Shown here in pieces: positions 17,337 to 25,314 of a stretch of DNA of 64,000 bases. The DNA comes from Hydrogenothermaceae bacterium (GTDB lineage Bacteria > Aquificota > Aquificia > Aquificales > Hydrogenothermaceae): assembly GCA_026418455.1 (NCBI GenBank), contig JAOABH010000003.1:62001-126000 (forward strand). Reading direction: 5' to 3'. The notes below the pieces were generated by a model that ran no database searches, was not told the origin of the DNA, and was given only the letters and a program-made list of their open reading frames with translations. Position numbers and translations under genes: made by a program. Positions within the stretch are counted from its first letter, which is position 1; the number at the start of each line of letters is the position of its first letter.

Positions 17337-18302
17337 TTATCCACCTATTGATGTCATAACTCTTACACAGTCAGAAAAAGAGTAGTTTGATTTTTGTATA
17401 TTTGAGTTAGATATTTCTTTGGCTATTAGAACTTTCTTTATAAAGTTATCAAGATCTTCTTCTGTCCCATTTCTAATGATATCCTTAACTGGAATTTCTT
17501 CATCTGTCCTCAGACATAGTTTTATACTTCCCTCTGCAGTTAATCTAAGTTTTGAACATCCATCACAGAAAGGATTTGATATAGGTGTTATGAAGCCTAT
17601 TTTTGTTTTGTAATCTGATATCTCATAGACTCTTGCAGCTCCACTTCCTATGGAAGTAGTAGGAATTAACTTTCCAAATTTCTGCTCTATCTTCTCTTTT
17701 ATCTGATCCAAAGGTTTTACCATATCTAAATCCCATCTTATAGAACCTTGTCCAAGTGGCATCATCTCGATAAATCTAACCTCAACACCATACTCTATCG
17801 CAAAATCTACAAAATCTAAAGCTTCGTCTTCGTTTAGTCCTTTTATTACAACTGCATTTACTTTTATAGGTTTAAATCCAAGCTTTTTTGATACTTTTAT
17901 TCCTTCTATTACATCTTCTAATTTTCCTTTTGTTATCTGATAAAATAGCTCTGGTTTTAAGCTATCTATACTTATATTTAATCTTTTAAGACCAGCTTTT
18001 TTTAGTTTTTCAGCATGTTGACTTAATGTTATTCCGTTTGTAGTCATTCCTATATCTTCTATCTGTGGTATATTGGAAATCATTTCTATAAGATTTTCTA
18101 TCTGAGGTCTTACTAAAGGTTCTCCTCCAGTTATTCTAACTTTCTTTAAACCATATCTTGTCATTGCTTTTACAAGTTTTGTTATCTCTTCGTATCTTAG
18201 AATTTCATCGTGAGGAATAAACTCCATACTATCTGGTCTACAGTAGAAGCATTTTAAATTACACTTATCTGTTACAGATATTCTAAGATATGATATTTCC
18301 AT
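17337..18302 (-). CDS. moaA: GTP 3',8-cyclase (molybdenum cofactor synthesis)
   Basis: 321 residues from the ATG at 18302, which aligns with the family start (MEISYLRISVTDKCNLKC). A longer frame opening at 18404 would add 34 residues unlike any MoaA and would overlap the cold-shock promoter. A radical SAM enzyme: CNLKCFYC binds the first iron-sulfur cluster, CDGC with LCL binds the second, and the essential C-terminal Gly-Gly is present. It converts GTP to 3',8-cyclo-GTP, the first step of Moco synthesis. moeA, a late step, lies elsewhere in the window (33.0 kb). Confidence 0.96.
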   Translation of the reverse strand: MEISYLRISVTDKCNLKCFYCRPDSMEFIPHDEILRYEEITKLVKAMTRYGLKKVRITGGEPLVRPQIENLIEMISNIPQIEDIGMTTNGITLSQHAEKLKKAGLKRLNISIDSLKPELFYQITKGKLEDVIEGIKVSKKLGFKPIKVNAVVIKGLNEDEALDFVDFAIEYGVEVRFIEMMPLGQGSIRWDLDMVKPLDQIKEKIEQKFGKLIPTTSIGSGAARVYEISDYKTKIGFITPISNPFCDGCSKLRLTAEGSIKLCLRTDEEIPVKDIIRNGTEEDLDNFIKKVLIAKEISNSNIQKSNYSFSDCVRVMTSIGG

Positions 18303-18404
18303 CTTCTTACCCCTATATTTTAGTTTAGATAATATTATTACTTTTTTGTCAATTTGACAAGATGGGAATAACGAAAGTATGCTACAAAAAAGTGCATCTT
18401 TCAC

Positions 18405-18433
18405 TTGACTTTATATCCAAAAAGTCTCATACT
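18405..18433 (+). promoter_or_regulatory. Promoter of the cold-shock gene pair
   Basis: TTGACT (18405-18410), 17-bp spacer and CATACT (18428-18433). Start of transcription would be near 18440, leaving a leader of about 130 bases before the first cold-shock gene. The -35 matches five of six consensus bases and the -10 four of six. Confidence 0.5.
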
Positions 18434-18439
18434 ATTTTC

Positions 18440-18572
18440 TATTAAAACAGAAGATGTTTAAAGAAGTGCAACTTCAAGAGGGGAAAATCTAACAAGTCCC
18501 ATAAAGTAGTGTTTCTTTAAACCTCTTCTAAGAAGAGGAATTTTTAATTAATTTTTTGGAGGTTTTAGTTAC
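18440..18572 (+). promoter_or_regulatory. Structured 5' leader of the cold-shock mRNA
   Basis: Roughly 130 untranslated bases containing two hairpins: GAAGT / ACTTC (18463-18467 with 18471-18475) and CCTCTT / AAGAGG (18522-18527 with 18533-18538). A 12-codon frame (18454-18492, ATG to TAA) lies between the promoter and the second hairpin, with a poor ribosome-binding site. Long folded leaders that change shape with temperature are known for cspA-type mRNAs; whether this one does is inference. Confidence 0.45.
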
Positions 18573-18779
18573 ATGCGTATCACAGGTACAGTTAAGTGGT
18601 TCAACTCAAAGAAAGGTTTTGGTTTCATCACGAGAGATGATGGCCAAGGAGACATTTTTGTTCATTTCTCAGCTATTCAGTCAAGAGGATTCAAAACTCT
18701 TGAAGAGGGACAAAAAGTTGAATTTGAAGTTGCTCAGGATGAAAAAGGTCCTAAAGCGGCTAATGTTGTAAGGTTGTAA
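18573..18779 (+). CDS. Cold-shock domain protein (first of a tandem pair)
   Basis: 68 residues, GGAGG upstream. A single cold-shock domain: [17 protein letters not shown] contains RNP1 (KGFGFI) and DIFVHFSAI contains RNP2 (VHF). These proteins bind single-stranded nucleic acid and melt RNA structure. In a thermophile the role is likely general RNA chaperoning. It is followed 12 bases later by a near-duplicate gene. Confidence 0.96.
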   Translation: MRITGTVKWFNSKKGFGFITRDDGQGDIFVHFSAIQSRGFKTLEEGQKVEFEVAQDEKGPKAANVVRL

Positions 18780-18791
18780 GGAGGTTATAGT

Positions 18792-18998
18792 ATGAGAGTT
18801 GTTGGAACAGTAAAGTGGTTTGACTCTAAAAAAGGGTTCGGCTTTATCACAAGGGATGATAATGGACAAGATATATTTGTTCATTTTTCAGCTATCAAAG
18901 GTTCCGGGTTTAAAAATTTAGAAGAAGGACAAAAGGTTGAGTTTGATATAGTCCAAGAGGACAAAGGTCCAAGAGCTGTTGATGTAGTCAAATTATAA
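18792..18998 (+). CDS. Cold-shock domain protein (second of a tandem pair)
   Basis: 68 residues with AAGGAGG upstream. Same length and motifs as its neighbour ([22 protein letters not shown]) but with many substitutions in the C-terminal half, so the duplication is not very recent. It is probably on the same mRNA, which ends at the hairpin directly after the stop. Confidence 0.96.
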   Translation: MRVVGTVKWFDSKKGFGFITRDDNGQDIFVHFSAIKGSGFKNLEEGQKVEFDIVQEDKGPRAVDVVKL

Positions 18999-19005
18999 AA
19001 ACTAT

Positions 19006-19026
19006 CCCTCCCTACGGGGAGGGTTT
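19006..19026 (+). terminator. GC-rich hairpin ending the cold-shock operon
   Basis: Seven-base stem CCCTCCC / GGGAGGG (19006-19012 with 19017-19023), loop TACG, then TTT. It stands out sharply in A+T-rich surroundings. The left arm overlaps the stop of the convergent TPR lipoprotein gene. Confidence 0.6.
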
Positions 19027-19497
19027 CAAATCTCTAAGTTTTTCCTTTATTTTATTGTAGGTGTCTAAATATTCCTGTTTTTTATCTATTCTTAATGCCA
19101 TCTCAATGTACTTTAAAGCCTCTGTGTATTCACCTTTTTCATACAAAACGTAAGCAAGATTGTTTAAAATCTCTGGTCTGTTTTCCTTCTCTAAAGCTTT
19201 TTTGTAATATTCTATAGATTGATCCAAATCACCTTTTTTGTAATACAGATTCCCGAGATTAAAGTAAGGTAAATACCAGTTTTTATTTTTGCTTATTGCT
19301 TTTCTATACTCTTTTTCTGCAAGGTCATACATATTTTTCTTTTCATAGATTACACCTAAATCGTTGTGTTCCTCAGCTGTTAGTGGATCATCATAGACAA
19401 TGATTTTTGGTATACTACAGGAAGATATAGATAAAAAAACAATAAAACTTAATATTATCTGTATATAACCAACATAACTTTTCCTAATTTTTCCCAT
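19012..19497 (-). CDS. TPR lipoprotein partnered with a C39 peptidase
   Basis: 161 residues with a lipoprotein signal (lipobox SISSC at about 24-28) and three TPR units (EEHNDLGVIYEKK, LPYFNLGNLYYKKGD, EILNNLAYVLYEKGE). Its start lies 43 bases inside the end of the C39 peptidase gene in another frame. In Pseudomonas PA2778-type proteins a C39 domain and TPRs are fused in one chain; here they are two chains. The TPRs probably present a partner protein to the peptidase at the outer membrane. No other in-frame start is available downstream. Confidence 0.8.
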   Translation of the reverse strand: MGKIRKSYVGYIQIILSFIVFLSISSCSIPKIIVYDDPLTAEEHNDLGVIYEKKNMYDLAEKEYRKAISKNKNWYLPYFNLGNLYYKKGDLDQSIEYYKKALEKENRPEILNNLAYVLYEKGEYTEALKYIEMALRIDKKQEYLDTYNKIKEKLRDLKPSP

Positions 19498-19949
19498 CTC
19501 TCTTCAAACTCTCTGTATTCTATAATTTTCTCCGGTTCGTAACCGGTATGGGCTATAAATCCTTTTTCACTGTAGCCAAATATAACTATGTAGTGGGGCT
19601 TTGATATAACCCAGAAACCAAGGTCTATAAGGGCAATGACAGGTTGATTTAAATCAATAAAATGTTTAATCTCTTCAATAGATGATCTTTTTAGTATCGT
19701 TTTAAATCCTCTTTCTTTGGCAAAGTTTTCTAAATCTGTTATAAGAGCACCTTTTAGTTTATCATTGTAGACATATTTGCCTATCTCTTCCTGTGAAATA
19801 TTTAAACCATAAAAACCAAAAACAGAAGACAAAGATGCAGGCCCACAAAAATCTGTTTTTTGCTTTACAAAGGGAACACCCTCTATGTGTGTTCCCCATG
19901 TGTAATAAAGTAAACCGGTTAAAAGTATGAAACTAAAGAATCTATTCAA
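19455..19949 (-). CDS. C39-family cysteine peptidase, PA2778-like
   Basis: 164 residues with an N-terminal signal sequence. Catalytic Cys lies in TDFCGPASLSS (near residue 35) and the catalytic His in KPHYIVIFGY (near 119), the pattern of peptidase C39 domains such as those in bacteriocin exporters, but without any transporter part, so it is exported itself. The gene starts directly after the stop of the PA2779-like gene and overlaps the TPR lipoprotein gene. In proteobacteria the PA2778/PA2779 pair is conserved together; the natural substrate is not known. Confidence 0.82.
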   Translation of the reverse strand: MNRFFSFILLTGLLYYTWGTHIEGVPFVKQKTDFCGPASLSSVFGFYGLNISQEEIGKYVYNDKLKGALITDLENFAKERGFKTILKRSSIEEIKHFIDLNQPVIALIDLGFWVISKPHYIVIFGYSEKGFIAHTGYEPEKIIEYREFEERWEKLGKVMLVIYR

Positions 19950-20348
19950 TTATCTTATAATTATCTCTTTGTTTAGCAGCTTTAGGATTATTATGATTAA
20001 AAGTATTATTAATAATACTCCGATTACTGCTCCAACTCCATCACCACCAGCTAAAACTTTGTCAGAAGCTTGAGCTAACATATGTATCTGTTCATCCGAC
20101 ATCTTTGATAATTTTTCTTTAACTTCTTCATCAGTTAAGCCATAGGCTTTTAGCTTTTCTTTTACAAGTTCATTTTCTAAAGCTCTCTGTATTTTGTTAA
20201 TCTCAATATCTCTCTGACTTAACACATTTTCCTGTTTAGAAGAAAACTGTGATTCCACTATTGAGGCGGTAGCTGGAGATGTTGACAGGAATGTAAAGTA
20301 TCCTGCCATTGATAGAGCTATCACCGGGTTTTTCAGTTTTTTTAACAT
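19950..20348 (-). CDS. PA2779-family small membrane protein
   Basis: 132 residues. A signal sequence or first membrane segment (about 9-28) is followed by a helical part with ALENELVKEKLKAYGLTDEEV, then SDEQIHMLAQ and a glycine-rich hinge (GGDGVGAV) leading to a C-terminal membrane helix of about 18 hydrophobic residues. This order is that of PA2779-family proteins, always found next to the C39 peptidase; it may be the peptidase's substrate or maturation partner, which is inference. It is first in the three-gene unit, with GGAGG upstream. Confidence 0.82.
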   Translation of the reverse strand: MLKKLKNPVIALSMAGYFTFLSTSPATASIVESQFSSKQENVLSQRDIEINKIQRALENELVKEKLKAYGLTDEEVKEKLSKMSDEQIHMLAQASDKVLAGGDGVGAVIGVLLIILLIIIILKLLNKEIIIR

Positions 20349-20363
20349 ATCACAAACCTCCTA

Positions 20364-20391
20364 AATTAGTTTAAAAACTAATTCTATTATA
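20364..20391 (-). promoter_or_regulatory. -10 element and inverted repeat ahead of the PA2779-like gene
   Basis: On the minus strand TATAAT lies at 20391-20386, and directly downstream is a perfect nine-base inverted repeat (AATTAGTTT and AAACTAATT, 20364-20372 and 20375-20383) covering the expected start of transcription. It could be an operator or a hairpin at the 5' end of the mRNA. No good -35 is seen. Confidence 0.4.
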
Positions 20392-20413
20392 TTTTTCGGT
20401 AATGTGTAAAGTT

Positions 20414-22006
20414 TTATAAATCTCTTACAAATCTGTAAATCAATACTGTTAAGAAAATAAAACCGATGGTTAAACTGATATCTGCTAAATCTTCCTTTTT
20501 TCCTGTATAAAACAGACCGCTACTTATTATAAAACCTGCGGAAAGTATTGCAAACACTATTCTGTCTGTCTGTTTTTTATAAAATTGTTTAATCTCTTCA
20601 AAGTCTTTGAATATAACTCTAAAAGTTAATCTTTCTATTTCCAAAGTTTTTATTAGTTTGTCTAATCTGAGAGGTAGATGGTAGTAGAAGTTGAAAATGT
20701 TTGAACTGTCTTCAATTAAATCTTTTAATTGGTCTTTAAATGTTTTTGTCAAAAACTTTGTCAATCTCTCAGTGGGATTAAATGTTTCATCAAGAACTCT
20801 TATAACTCCATCAAGGCCTATCGAAGCTTTTCCTAAATAAGCTAAGGAAGTAGGTAGTTTTAAACTACACTCTCTTACTAAATCTATTATTTCAAGGACC
20901 ATATCTTTTAGGTTTATGTTTGCCAAAGTTTTGTTATAGTATTTATCAACGAAGAATTCAACATAGATTTGCAATTTATCAATGTCTGTTTTTGGAGTTA
21001 TCATTCCCATTCCTTCGTAAAAGTTCATAGCCAGTTCTGTATTTTTATTTATAACTGCGAATATATGTTCGTAGAGAAGTTTTTTCTTCTCTTTTGATAA
21101 AGTTCCAACCATTCCAAAATCTACAAGACATACCTTTCCTTCTCTTGTGATTATAAAATTCCCCGGATGAGGGTCTGCATGGTAAAATCCGTCTTTAAAT
21201 ACCATCTTGTAATAGGCATCAGTTATAAGTTCTGCCAACTCTTTTCCGTTAAGGTTATATCTTTTTATATCTTCTGATGAATTTATCTTAAATCCTTCAA
21301 CATACTCAAGAATTAATATATTTTTCGTTGAAAACTCCGGATAGTGTTTAGGTATGTAAAACTTTTCACTAAAATCTTTGAAGTTTTCTCTGAAAGTTGT
21401 AATATTGTTTGCTTCTATCTCAAAGTCTGCTTCCCTTAAAGTTGTCTGTCTATACTGTTGTATCACTGATTTTAAATCAAGATCTTTTACAAATTTTGAA
21501 TGTTTCTCTATAAAGGATACTATTTTTGTGAAAAGTTCTGCATCTGTATTTATAAGTTCTTCCAGGTACGGTCTTTTTACTTTTATGGCTACCTGTTCCC
21601 CTGATTTTAGTCTTCCTCTGTAAACCTGTGATATCGAAGCTGATCCTATCGGCTGTGGGTCTATCTCTGCAAATACATCTTCTAAGGATTTTTGATACTC
21701 TCTTTCTATGAAATCTCTAATCTCCTCAAAAGGTATAGGTTTTACTCTATCTTGGAGTTTTATTAACTCTCTGATTACAGATTGGGGTATTATATCCGGT
21801 CTTATGCTTAGTATCTGTCCCAGTTTTATAAATGAAGGTCCTAACTTTTCAAGAGATTCTCTGATTTTTTGTGGCCTTATATCTTCTTCTGTTTCTACAC
21901 CAAATAGTGCTTTAAAGTATTCATACACATTGTAGATACCAAGTTTTGATAACTCTACACTTATCTCTTTAAATCTCTTGTAAAGTTTAACTTTTCTCTT
22001 TAACAT
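20414..22006 (-). CDS. UbiB/ABC1 (AarF) family atypical kinase
   Basis: 530 residues. The KxGQ signature (SFIKLGQILSIRPD), the A-rich loop replacement, the catalytic lysine in VAIKVKRP, the HADPHPGN catalytic loop and VDFGMVG metal site are those of UbiB-type kinases. Two membrane helices at the C-terminus (about 480-525) anchor it. In proteobacteria UbiB has ATPase activity and supports ubiquinone synthesis; here the quinone is likely of the menaquinone type (mqnC is nearby), so the role may be in quinone or lipid handling. It overlaps the end of thyX by 20 bases. Confidence 0.9.
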   Translation of the reverse strand: MLKRKVKLYKRFKEISVELSKLGIYNVYEYFKALFGVETEEDIRPQKIRESLEKLGPSFIKLGQILSIRPDIIPQSVIRELIKLQDRVKPIPFEEIRDFIEREYQKSLEDVFAEIDPQPIGSASISQVYRGRLKSGEQVAIKVKRPYLEELINTDAELFTKIVSFIEKHSKFVKDLDLKSVIQQYRQTTLREADFEIEANNITTFRENFKDFSEKFYIPKHYPEFSTKNILILEYVEGFKINSSEDIKRYNLNGKELAELITDAYYKMVFKDGFYHADPHPGNFIITREGKVCLVDFGMVGTLSKEKKKLLYEHIFAVINKNTELAMNFYEGMGMITPKTDIDKLQIYVEFFVDKYYNKTLANINLKDMVLEIIDLVRECSLKLPTSLAYLGKASIGLDGVIRVLDETFNPTERLTKFLTKTFKDQLKDLIEDSSNIFNFYYHLPLRLDKLIKTLEIERLTFRVIFKDFEEIKQFYKKQTDRIVFAILSAGFIISSGLFYTGKKEDLADISLTIGFIFLTVLIYRFVRDL

Positions 22007-22853
22007 TACTATCTAATAGCTCTCTCATCTGTTTCGCCACATTTCTTATTTCCCATTGGGCGTGGATATTGTCTCTCTTCTCTATAAAGTCATACATATC
22101 TGTTAAAGTTCCAGATACCACTATGCTTGTTCTTCTTCCTGAAGGTAAAATAAATCTTGCATCTTCTCTCTTTATTTTAAACTGATATACAAGGGTGTTG
22201 TATATTGACTGTGTGAGATTGTCAAGGGATTTTGCAAGTTCAAGGCTATGAGGATCTTCTTCTATGGAGGGTGGTATTATGAGATAGTTTTCATCTTCTT
22301 TTACATATCTCTGACTTCTCTGTGAAAAATTAAGTTTAGTGTGCCGGACTAACTGGTGGGTCATATTTCTGCTGACTTTGTCTATGTAAAACACAGCCCA
22401 GCCATCATACTCTGTTTGTAATCTCAAAAGAGTAACATTTTCAAGTTGTCCAAGAGGTTTAATCTCACTTTCAAACTCAGCTATCTTCTCAAAAGAACTG
22501 TAATATTCTTCTTCACTAACTTGGAGAAGCTCCTCAAGGTAATGTCTCAGAGAGATACCGATTACATCCGGATATTTCGGATTATAAACCGATTTAAACT
22601 TTGTTGCTCCTATTTTTAATGCATCTTCTTCACCTACTTTTTTATAGACAAAAGAGTGGGCGAATACAGAAAAATGTTTATAGTTTCCCAATTTTGATAA
22701 AAATTCTGCTCTCCTTTCTTTTTCTACTATTCTCGGGTCTTGAAGTAGGTAGTTTAGATCTCCGGAAGTATAACATACCCTTGCACCGAAAGATGAGAAT
22801 GGAATAACATCTTTAAAATCTTCTACGGAAAAATGTTTTAGGATTAGAGACAT
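21987..22853 (-). CDS. thyX: Flavin-dependent thymidylate synthase
   Basis: 288 residues from the ATG at 22853, which has AAGGAG upstream. A longer frame opening at 22916 runs backwards into the tRNA-Ala gene and is rejected. The enzyme makes dTMP from dUMP using methylenetetrahydrofolate, NADPH and FAD. The ThyX signature RHRx7S is present as RHTKLNFSQRS, with Thr in place of the second Arg, followed by QRYV; LPSGRRTSIVVSGTL near the C-terminus is the usual nucleotide-binding stretch and NIHAQWEIR the closing motif. The R-to-T change is unusual. The gene follows tRNA-Ala by 21 bases and overlaps the UbiB-like gene, forming one unit. Confidence 0.9.
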   Translation of the reverse strand: MSLILKHFSVEDFKDVIPFSSFGARVCYTSGDLNYLLQDPRIVEKERRAEFLSKLGNYKHFSVFAHSFVYKKVGEEDALKIGATKFKSVYNPKYPDVIGISLRHYLEELLQVSEEEYYSSFEKIAEFESEIKPLGQLENVTLLRLQTEYDGWAVFYIDKVSRNMTHQLVRHTKLNFSQRSQRYVKEDENYLIIPPSIEEDPHSLELAKSLDNLTQSIYNTLVYQFKIKREDARFILPSGRRTSIVVSGTLTDMYDFIEKRDNIHAQWEIRNVAKQMRELLDSNVKEKS

Positions 22854-22874
22854 TTTAAGCTCCTTTTTGTATAG

Positions 22875-22947
22875 TGGAGTGGAGGGGACTTGAACCCCCG
22901 ACCTCCTACACGCCAAGCAGGTGCTCTCCCAACTGAGCTACCACCCC
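22875..22947 (-). tRNA. tRNA-Ala (anticodon GGC)
   Basis: 73 bases without encoded CCA. Acceptor stem GGGGTGG pairs with CCACTCC (one G-T pair), D arm GCTCAGTTGGGAGAGC, anticodon arm CCTGC-TTGGCGT-GTAGG with GGC at the wobble-to-third positions, T arm with TTCAAGT loop, discriminator A. The wobble pair at position 3 of the acceptor is G-T in the 3:70 position, the alanine identity element. Confidence 0.93.
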
Positions 22948-22997
22948 ATATAAATATATTATACTTCATTTTAACTTTTTTTATGTTAAAATGTTTT

Positions 22998-23010
22998 GCA
23001 AATAATTTGC
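22998..23010. promoter_or_regulatory. Palindrome ahead of the TonB-dependent receptor gene
   Basis: Perfect inverted repeat GCAAAT-A-ATTTGC, 17 bases before the ATG at 23027, with a further ATTTGC half-site directly after. It lies between a possible -10 (TAAAAT, 22987-22992) and the ribosome-binding site, a position suited to a repressor. It does not match the Fur consensus, and the space is too small for a cobalamin riboswitch. Confidence 0.35.
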
Positions 23011-23026
23011 ATTTGCAGGAGGATTG

Positions 23027-24847
23027 ATGAAGAAGTTAGCACTTTTTACACTTTTGTCTCTAAATTTTGCTATTGCTGAGGAGAAAGTTATCCTTTCTGT
23101 GTATCAAACACCTACATCTTTAATGGAATCTACATCGGCTGTAGATGTTATATCAGAGGATCAGATCAAGGAGACAAAACCTCTCTCTATAGTAGAGCTA
23201 TTAAACACTATATCGAGTATAAGTTTTACTTCAAATGGTGGATTTGGACAGACTACAGGTGTGTATCTTAGAGGATTTAAACAGATTTACACTTTAGTAA
23301 TGATAGATGGAGTAAGGATAAACGATCCTGTTAATTTAAATGGAGTAAGTTTAGAGCATTTATTACCAACAGATATAGAGAGGATAGAGATAGTTAAAGG
23401 AAGTCAATCTGGTGTATGGGGAGCGGATGCTATAGCCGGAGTGATAAATATTATAACAAAAAAGCCAAAGAAAGGTTTTTCTGCAGATTCTTACTTTGAG
23501 TATGGAAGTTTTGTTACAAAAAGGTATGGTACTACATTGTCTTATGCAGATGATAAATTTTATATACAGCTTGGCTTACATAAATTTGATAGTCAATCAA
23601 TATCTGCGGCAGAACCGGCAAAAGGCAGTCCAGTCTATGGAAAAAGATGGAATCAACTTGGAATGGAACCTGACCCATATAGGAACGATACTGTAAATCT
23701 TAAGATAGGACTAAATATAACTCCGGAAGATAAAGTTGAAGCAAATATGAAATTTGTTGATGCAGTTACTCACTATGATGGATATGATAGTGTCACATTT
23801 AAACCGGCAGATGCTGAAAATGTTTCCCATGTAAATCAAAAGTTTTATAACTTTTCTTATGAAAAATCATTTTACAACAATAGGTTAAACTTATACTACA
23901 ATCAGTCTGATTTTGAAAGGGTATACATTGAACCTAAAGGATGGATTCCATATAACTTTTATAACGGACAGTTTAAGGAATTTGGAATGAAAGACAGATG
24001 GGATTACAAGAATGGTTCCTTTTTACAGGTAGGAGTTTTAAGACAGGATTTTATAAGTAAAGAAAATCCGCATAAAAGATATCATAATACTGGCTGGTTT
24101 ATCACAAATCTAAATACATTTGGAAGGTTTATACTCTCAGAGAGTTTTAGATTTGATAACTACTCAGCTTTCCAAGATAAGATCACTTATAAAGTTGGTG
24201 GAAAAGTTTTTATAACCGATAAGGTAAATCTTTTTGCTAACTATGGAACTGGATATAAAGTTCCTATACCTTATCAGCTCTTTGATCCTATGTATGGAAA
24301 TTCAAATTTAAAACCGGAAAAATCAAGGAATTTTGATATAGGTTTTTCTTATGATACGTTATCCTTAACATATTTCAACTACAGAATAGAAAATATCATA
24401 GATTTTGATATGAATACATGGAAATACAGTAATATAACCGGAACATCAAAAATAGATGGTTTTGAAGCTCAAGTGAGGAGAGATATTAAACCTCTAAACT
24501 TGGTTGTATCTGGTGGATATACTTATACATGGGCAAGAAAGCATGATGGAACTAAATTACCAAGAATTCCTCAAGATAAATTTAATCTAAACTTGGTTTA
24601 TTATCCTATTCAAAATTTAAATGTTGTTTTAAATGGTGAGTATATAGGGAAAAGAAAAGATAGTCTGTTTAATCCTGTTCAAACTGGATACTATTCGGTT
24701 ATTAATGGGACTGTAAACTTTCGGCCATACAAACATCTAACTGCGTATCTGAAGATATACAATCTCACAGATAAGTTTTATCAAACTGTAGATGGATATG
24801 CATCTCCCGGAAGGTCTGTTTATTTAGGGTTTAATCTAAGTTATTGA
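23027..24847 (+). CDS. TonB-dependent outer-membrane receptor
   Basis: 606 residues from the ATG at 23027 (AGGAGG four bases upstream; the TTG at 23024 is too close to it). Signal peptide of about 18 residues, a plug domain (SAVDVISEDQI, then VYLRGFKQIYTLVMIDGVRIND and VKGSQSGVWGADAIAGVINI) and a 22-strand-type barrel ending in the aromatic YLGFNLSY needed for outer-membrane assembly. The plug most resembles BtuB/colicin I-type receptors. The substrate may be cobalamin, which would serve MetH, or an iron chelate, which would fit the VIT-like gene next to it; sequence alone does not decide. Confidence 0.9.
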   Translation: MKKLALFTLLSLNFAIAEEKVILSVYQTPTSLMESTSAVDVISEDQIKETKPLSIVELLNTISSISFTSNGGFGQTTGVYLRGFKQIYTLVMIDGVRINDPVNLNGVSLEHLLPTDIERIEIVKGSQSGVWGADAIAGVINIITKKPKKGFSADSYFEYGSFVTKRYGTTLSYADDKFYIQLGLHKFDSQSISAAEPAKGSPVYGKRWNQLGMEPDPYRNDTVNLKIGLNITPEDKVEANMKFVDAVTHYDGYDSVTFKPADAENVSHVNQKFYNFSYEKSFYNNRLNLYYNQSDFERVYIEPKGWIPYNFYNGQFKEFGMKDRWDYKNGSFLQVGVLRQDFISKENPHKRYHNTGWFITNLNTFGRFILSESFRFDNYSAFQDKITYKVGGKVFITDKVNLFANYGTGYKVPIPYQLFDPMYGNSNLKPEKSRNFDIGFSYDTLSLTYFNYRIENIIDFDMNTWKYSNITGTSKIDGFEAQVRRDIKPLNLVVSGGYTYTWARKHDGTKLPRIPQDKFNLNLVYYPIQNLNVVLNGEYIGKRKDSLFNPVQTGYYSVINGTVNFRPYKHLTAYLKIYNLTDKFYQTVDGYASPGRSVYLGFNLSY

Positions 24848-25314
24848 AAAGAATGAATAAACTTCTCTGTTAAAAATATGATAAATAAAACAATGGTTGT
24901 TATTGTAAGATGTTCTATCACAGCGTAAAGGGTACTTTCCTTTCGCTCTCTTGCTATTTTTATACTTGCAAATATGATTAAGAAATATCCCCATAAGATA
25001 GATACTGTTATAGCAAAGTTCAGAGGGAAAATTAGAATAGGGATGAGAAAAGAAGATGTGATAAAAAATTTTGATAAAAATGTCCAGATAGTCGCTGCCC
25101 AAATTTGCTTAAATTTTTTCTCTTTTTCAGATTCTTCTGATACATGGATACCAAGGGCATCAGATACAGAATCTGCTATGGCAATAGAGATAATTCCTCC
25201 TACTATTATAGTCTTACTCTCCGATAGGAGATATAACGCTAAAGTCATACCTAAGGTGGTGATTACTCCAGATGTAAATCCAAATCCAATTCCTTTTGCT
25301 ATTCCAGAATTCAA
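24841..25314 (-). CDS. VIT1/CCC1-like metal transporter
   Basis: 157 residues from a TTG start with AGAGG upstream. Four to five membrane helices. The first part, GVITTLGMTLALYLLSES and GGIISIAIADSVSDALGIHVSEESE, matches the helix and acidic-loop layout of vacuolar-iron-transporter-like proteins, which move Fe(II) or Mn(II). It is shorter than full VIT1 (about 230-250 residues). The gene is convergent with the TonB receptor and overlaps its end by 7 bases. Its start region is duplicated in tandem directly upstream. A frame on the opposite strand covers most of it but lacks any family likeness. Confidence 0.72.
   Translation of the reverse strand: MNSGIAKGIGFGFTSGVITTLGMTLALYLLSESKTIIVGGIISIAIADSVSDALGIHVSEESEKEKKFKQIWAATIWTFLSKFFITSSFLIPILIFPLNFAITVSILWGYFLIIFASIKIARERKESTLYAVIEHLTITTIVLFIIFLTEKFIHSFQ

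Noticed and set aside
18303-18404. N-terminal extension of moaA by 34 codons.
   Set aside because: MoaA proteins start at the MEISYLRISVTDKC segment; the extension has no likeness and no ribosome-binding site.
22854-22916. Upstream extension of thyX by 21 codons.
   Set aside because: The extension is the 3' half of the tRNA-Ala gene read as protein; the ATG at 22853 has its own AAGGAG.
22948-23026. Cobalamin riboswitch upstream of the TonB receptor, or upstream of metH.
   Set aside because: The gaps are 79 and 95 bases (the latter shared with a divergent gene) and contain no B12-box-like or multi-helix structure; a cobalamin riboswitch needs about 200 bases.
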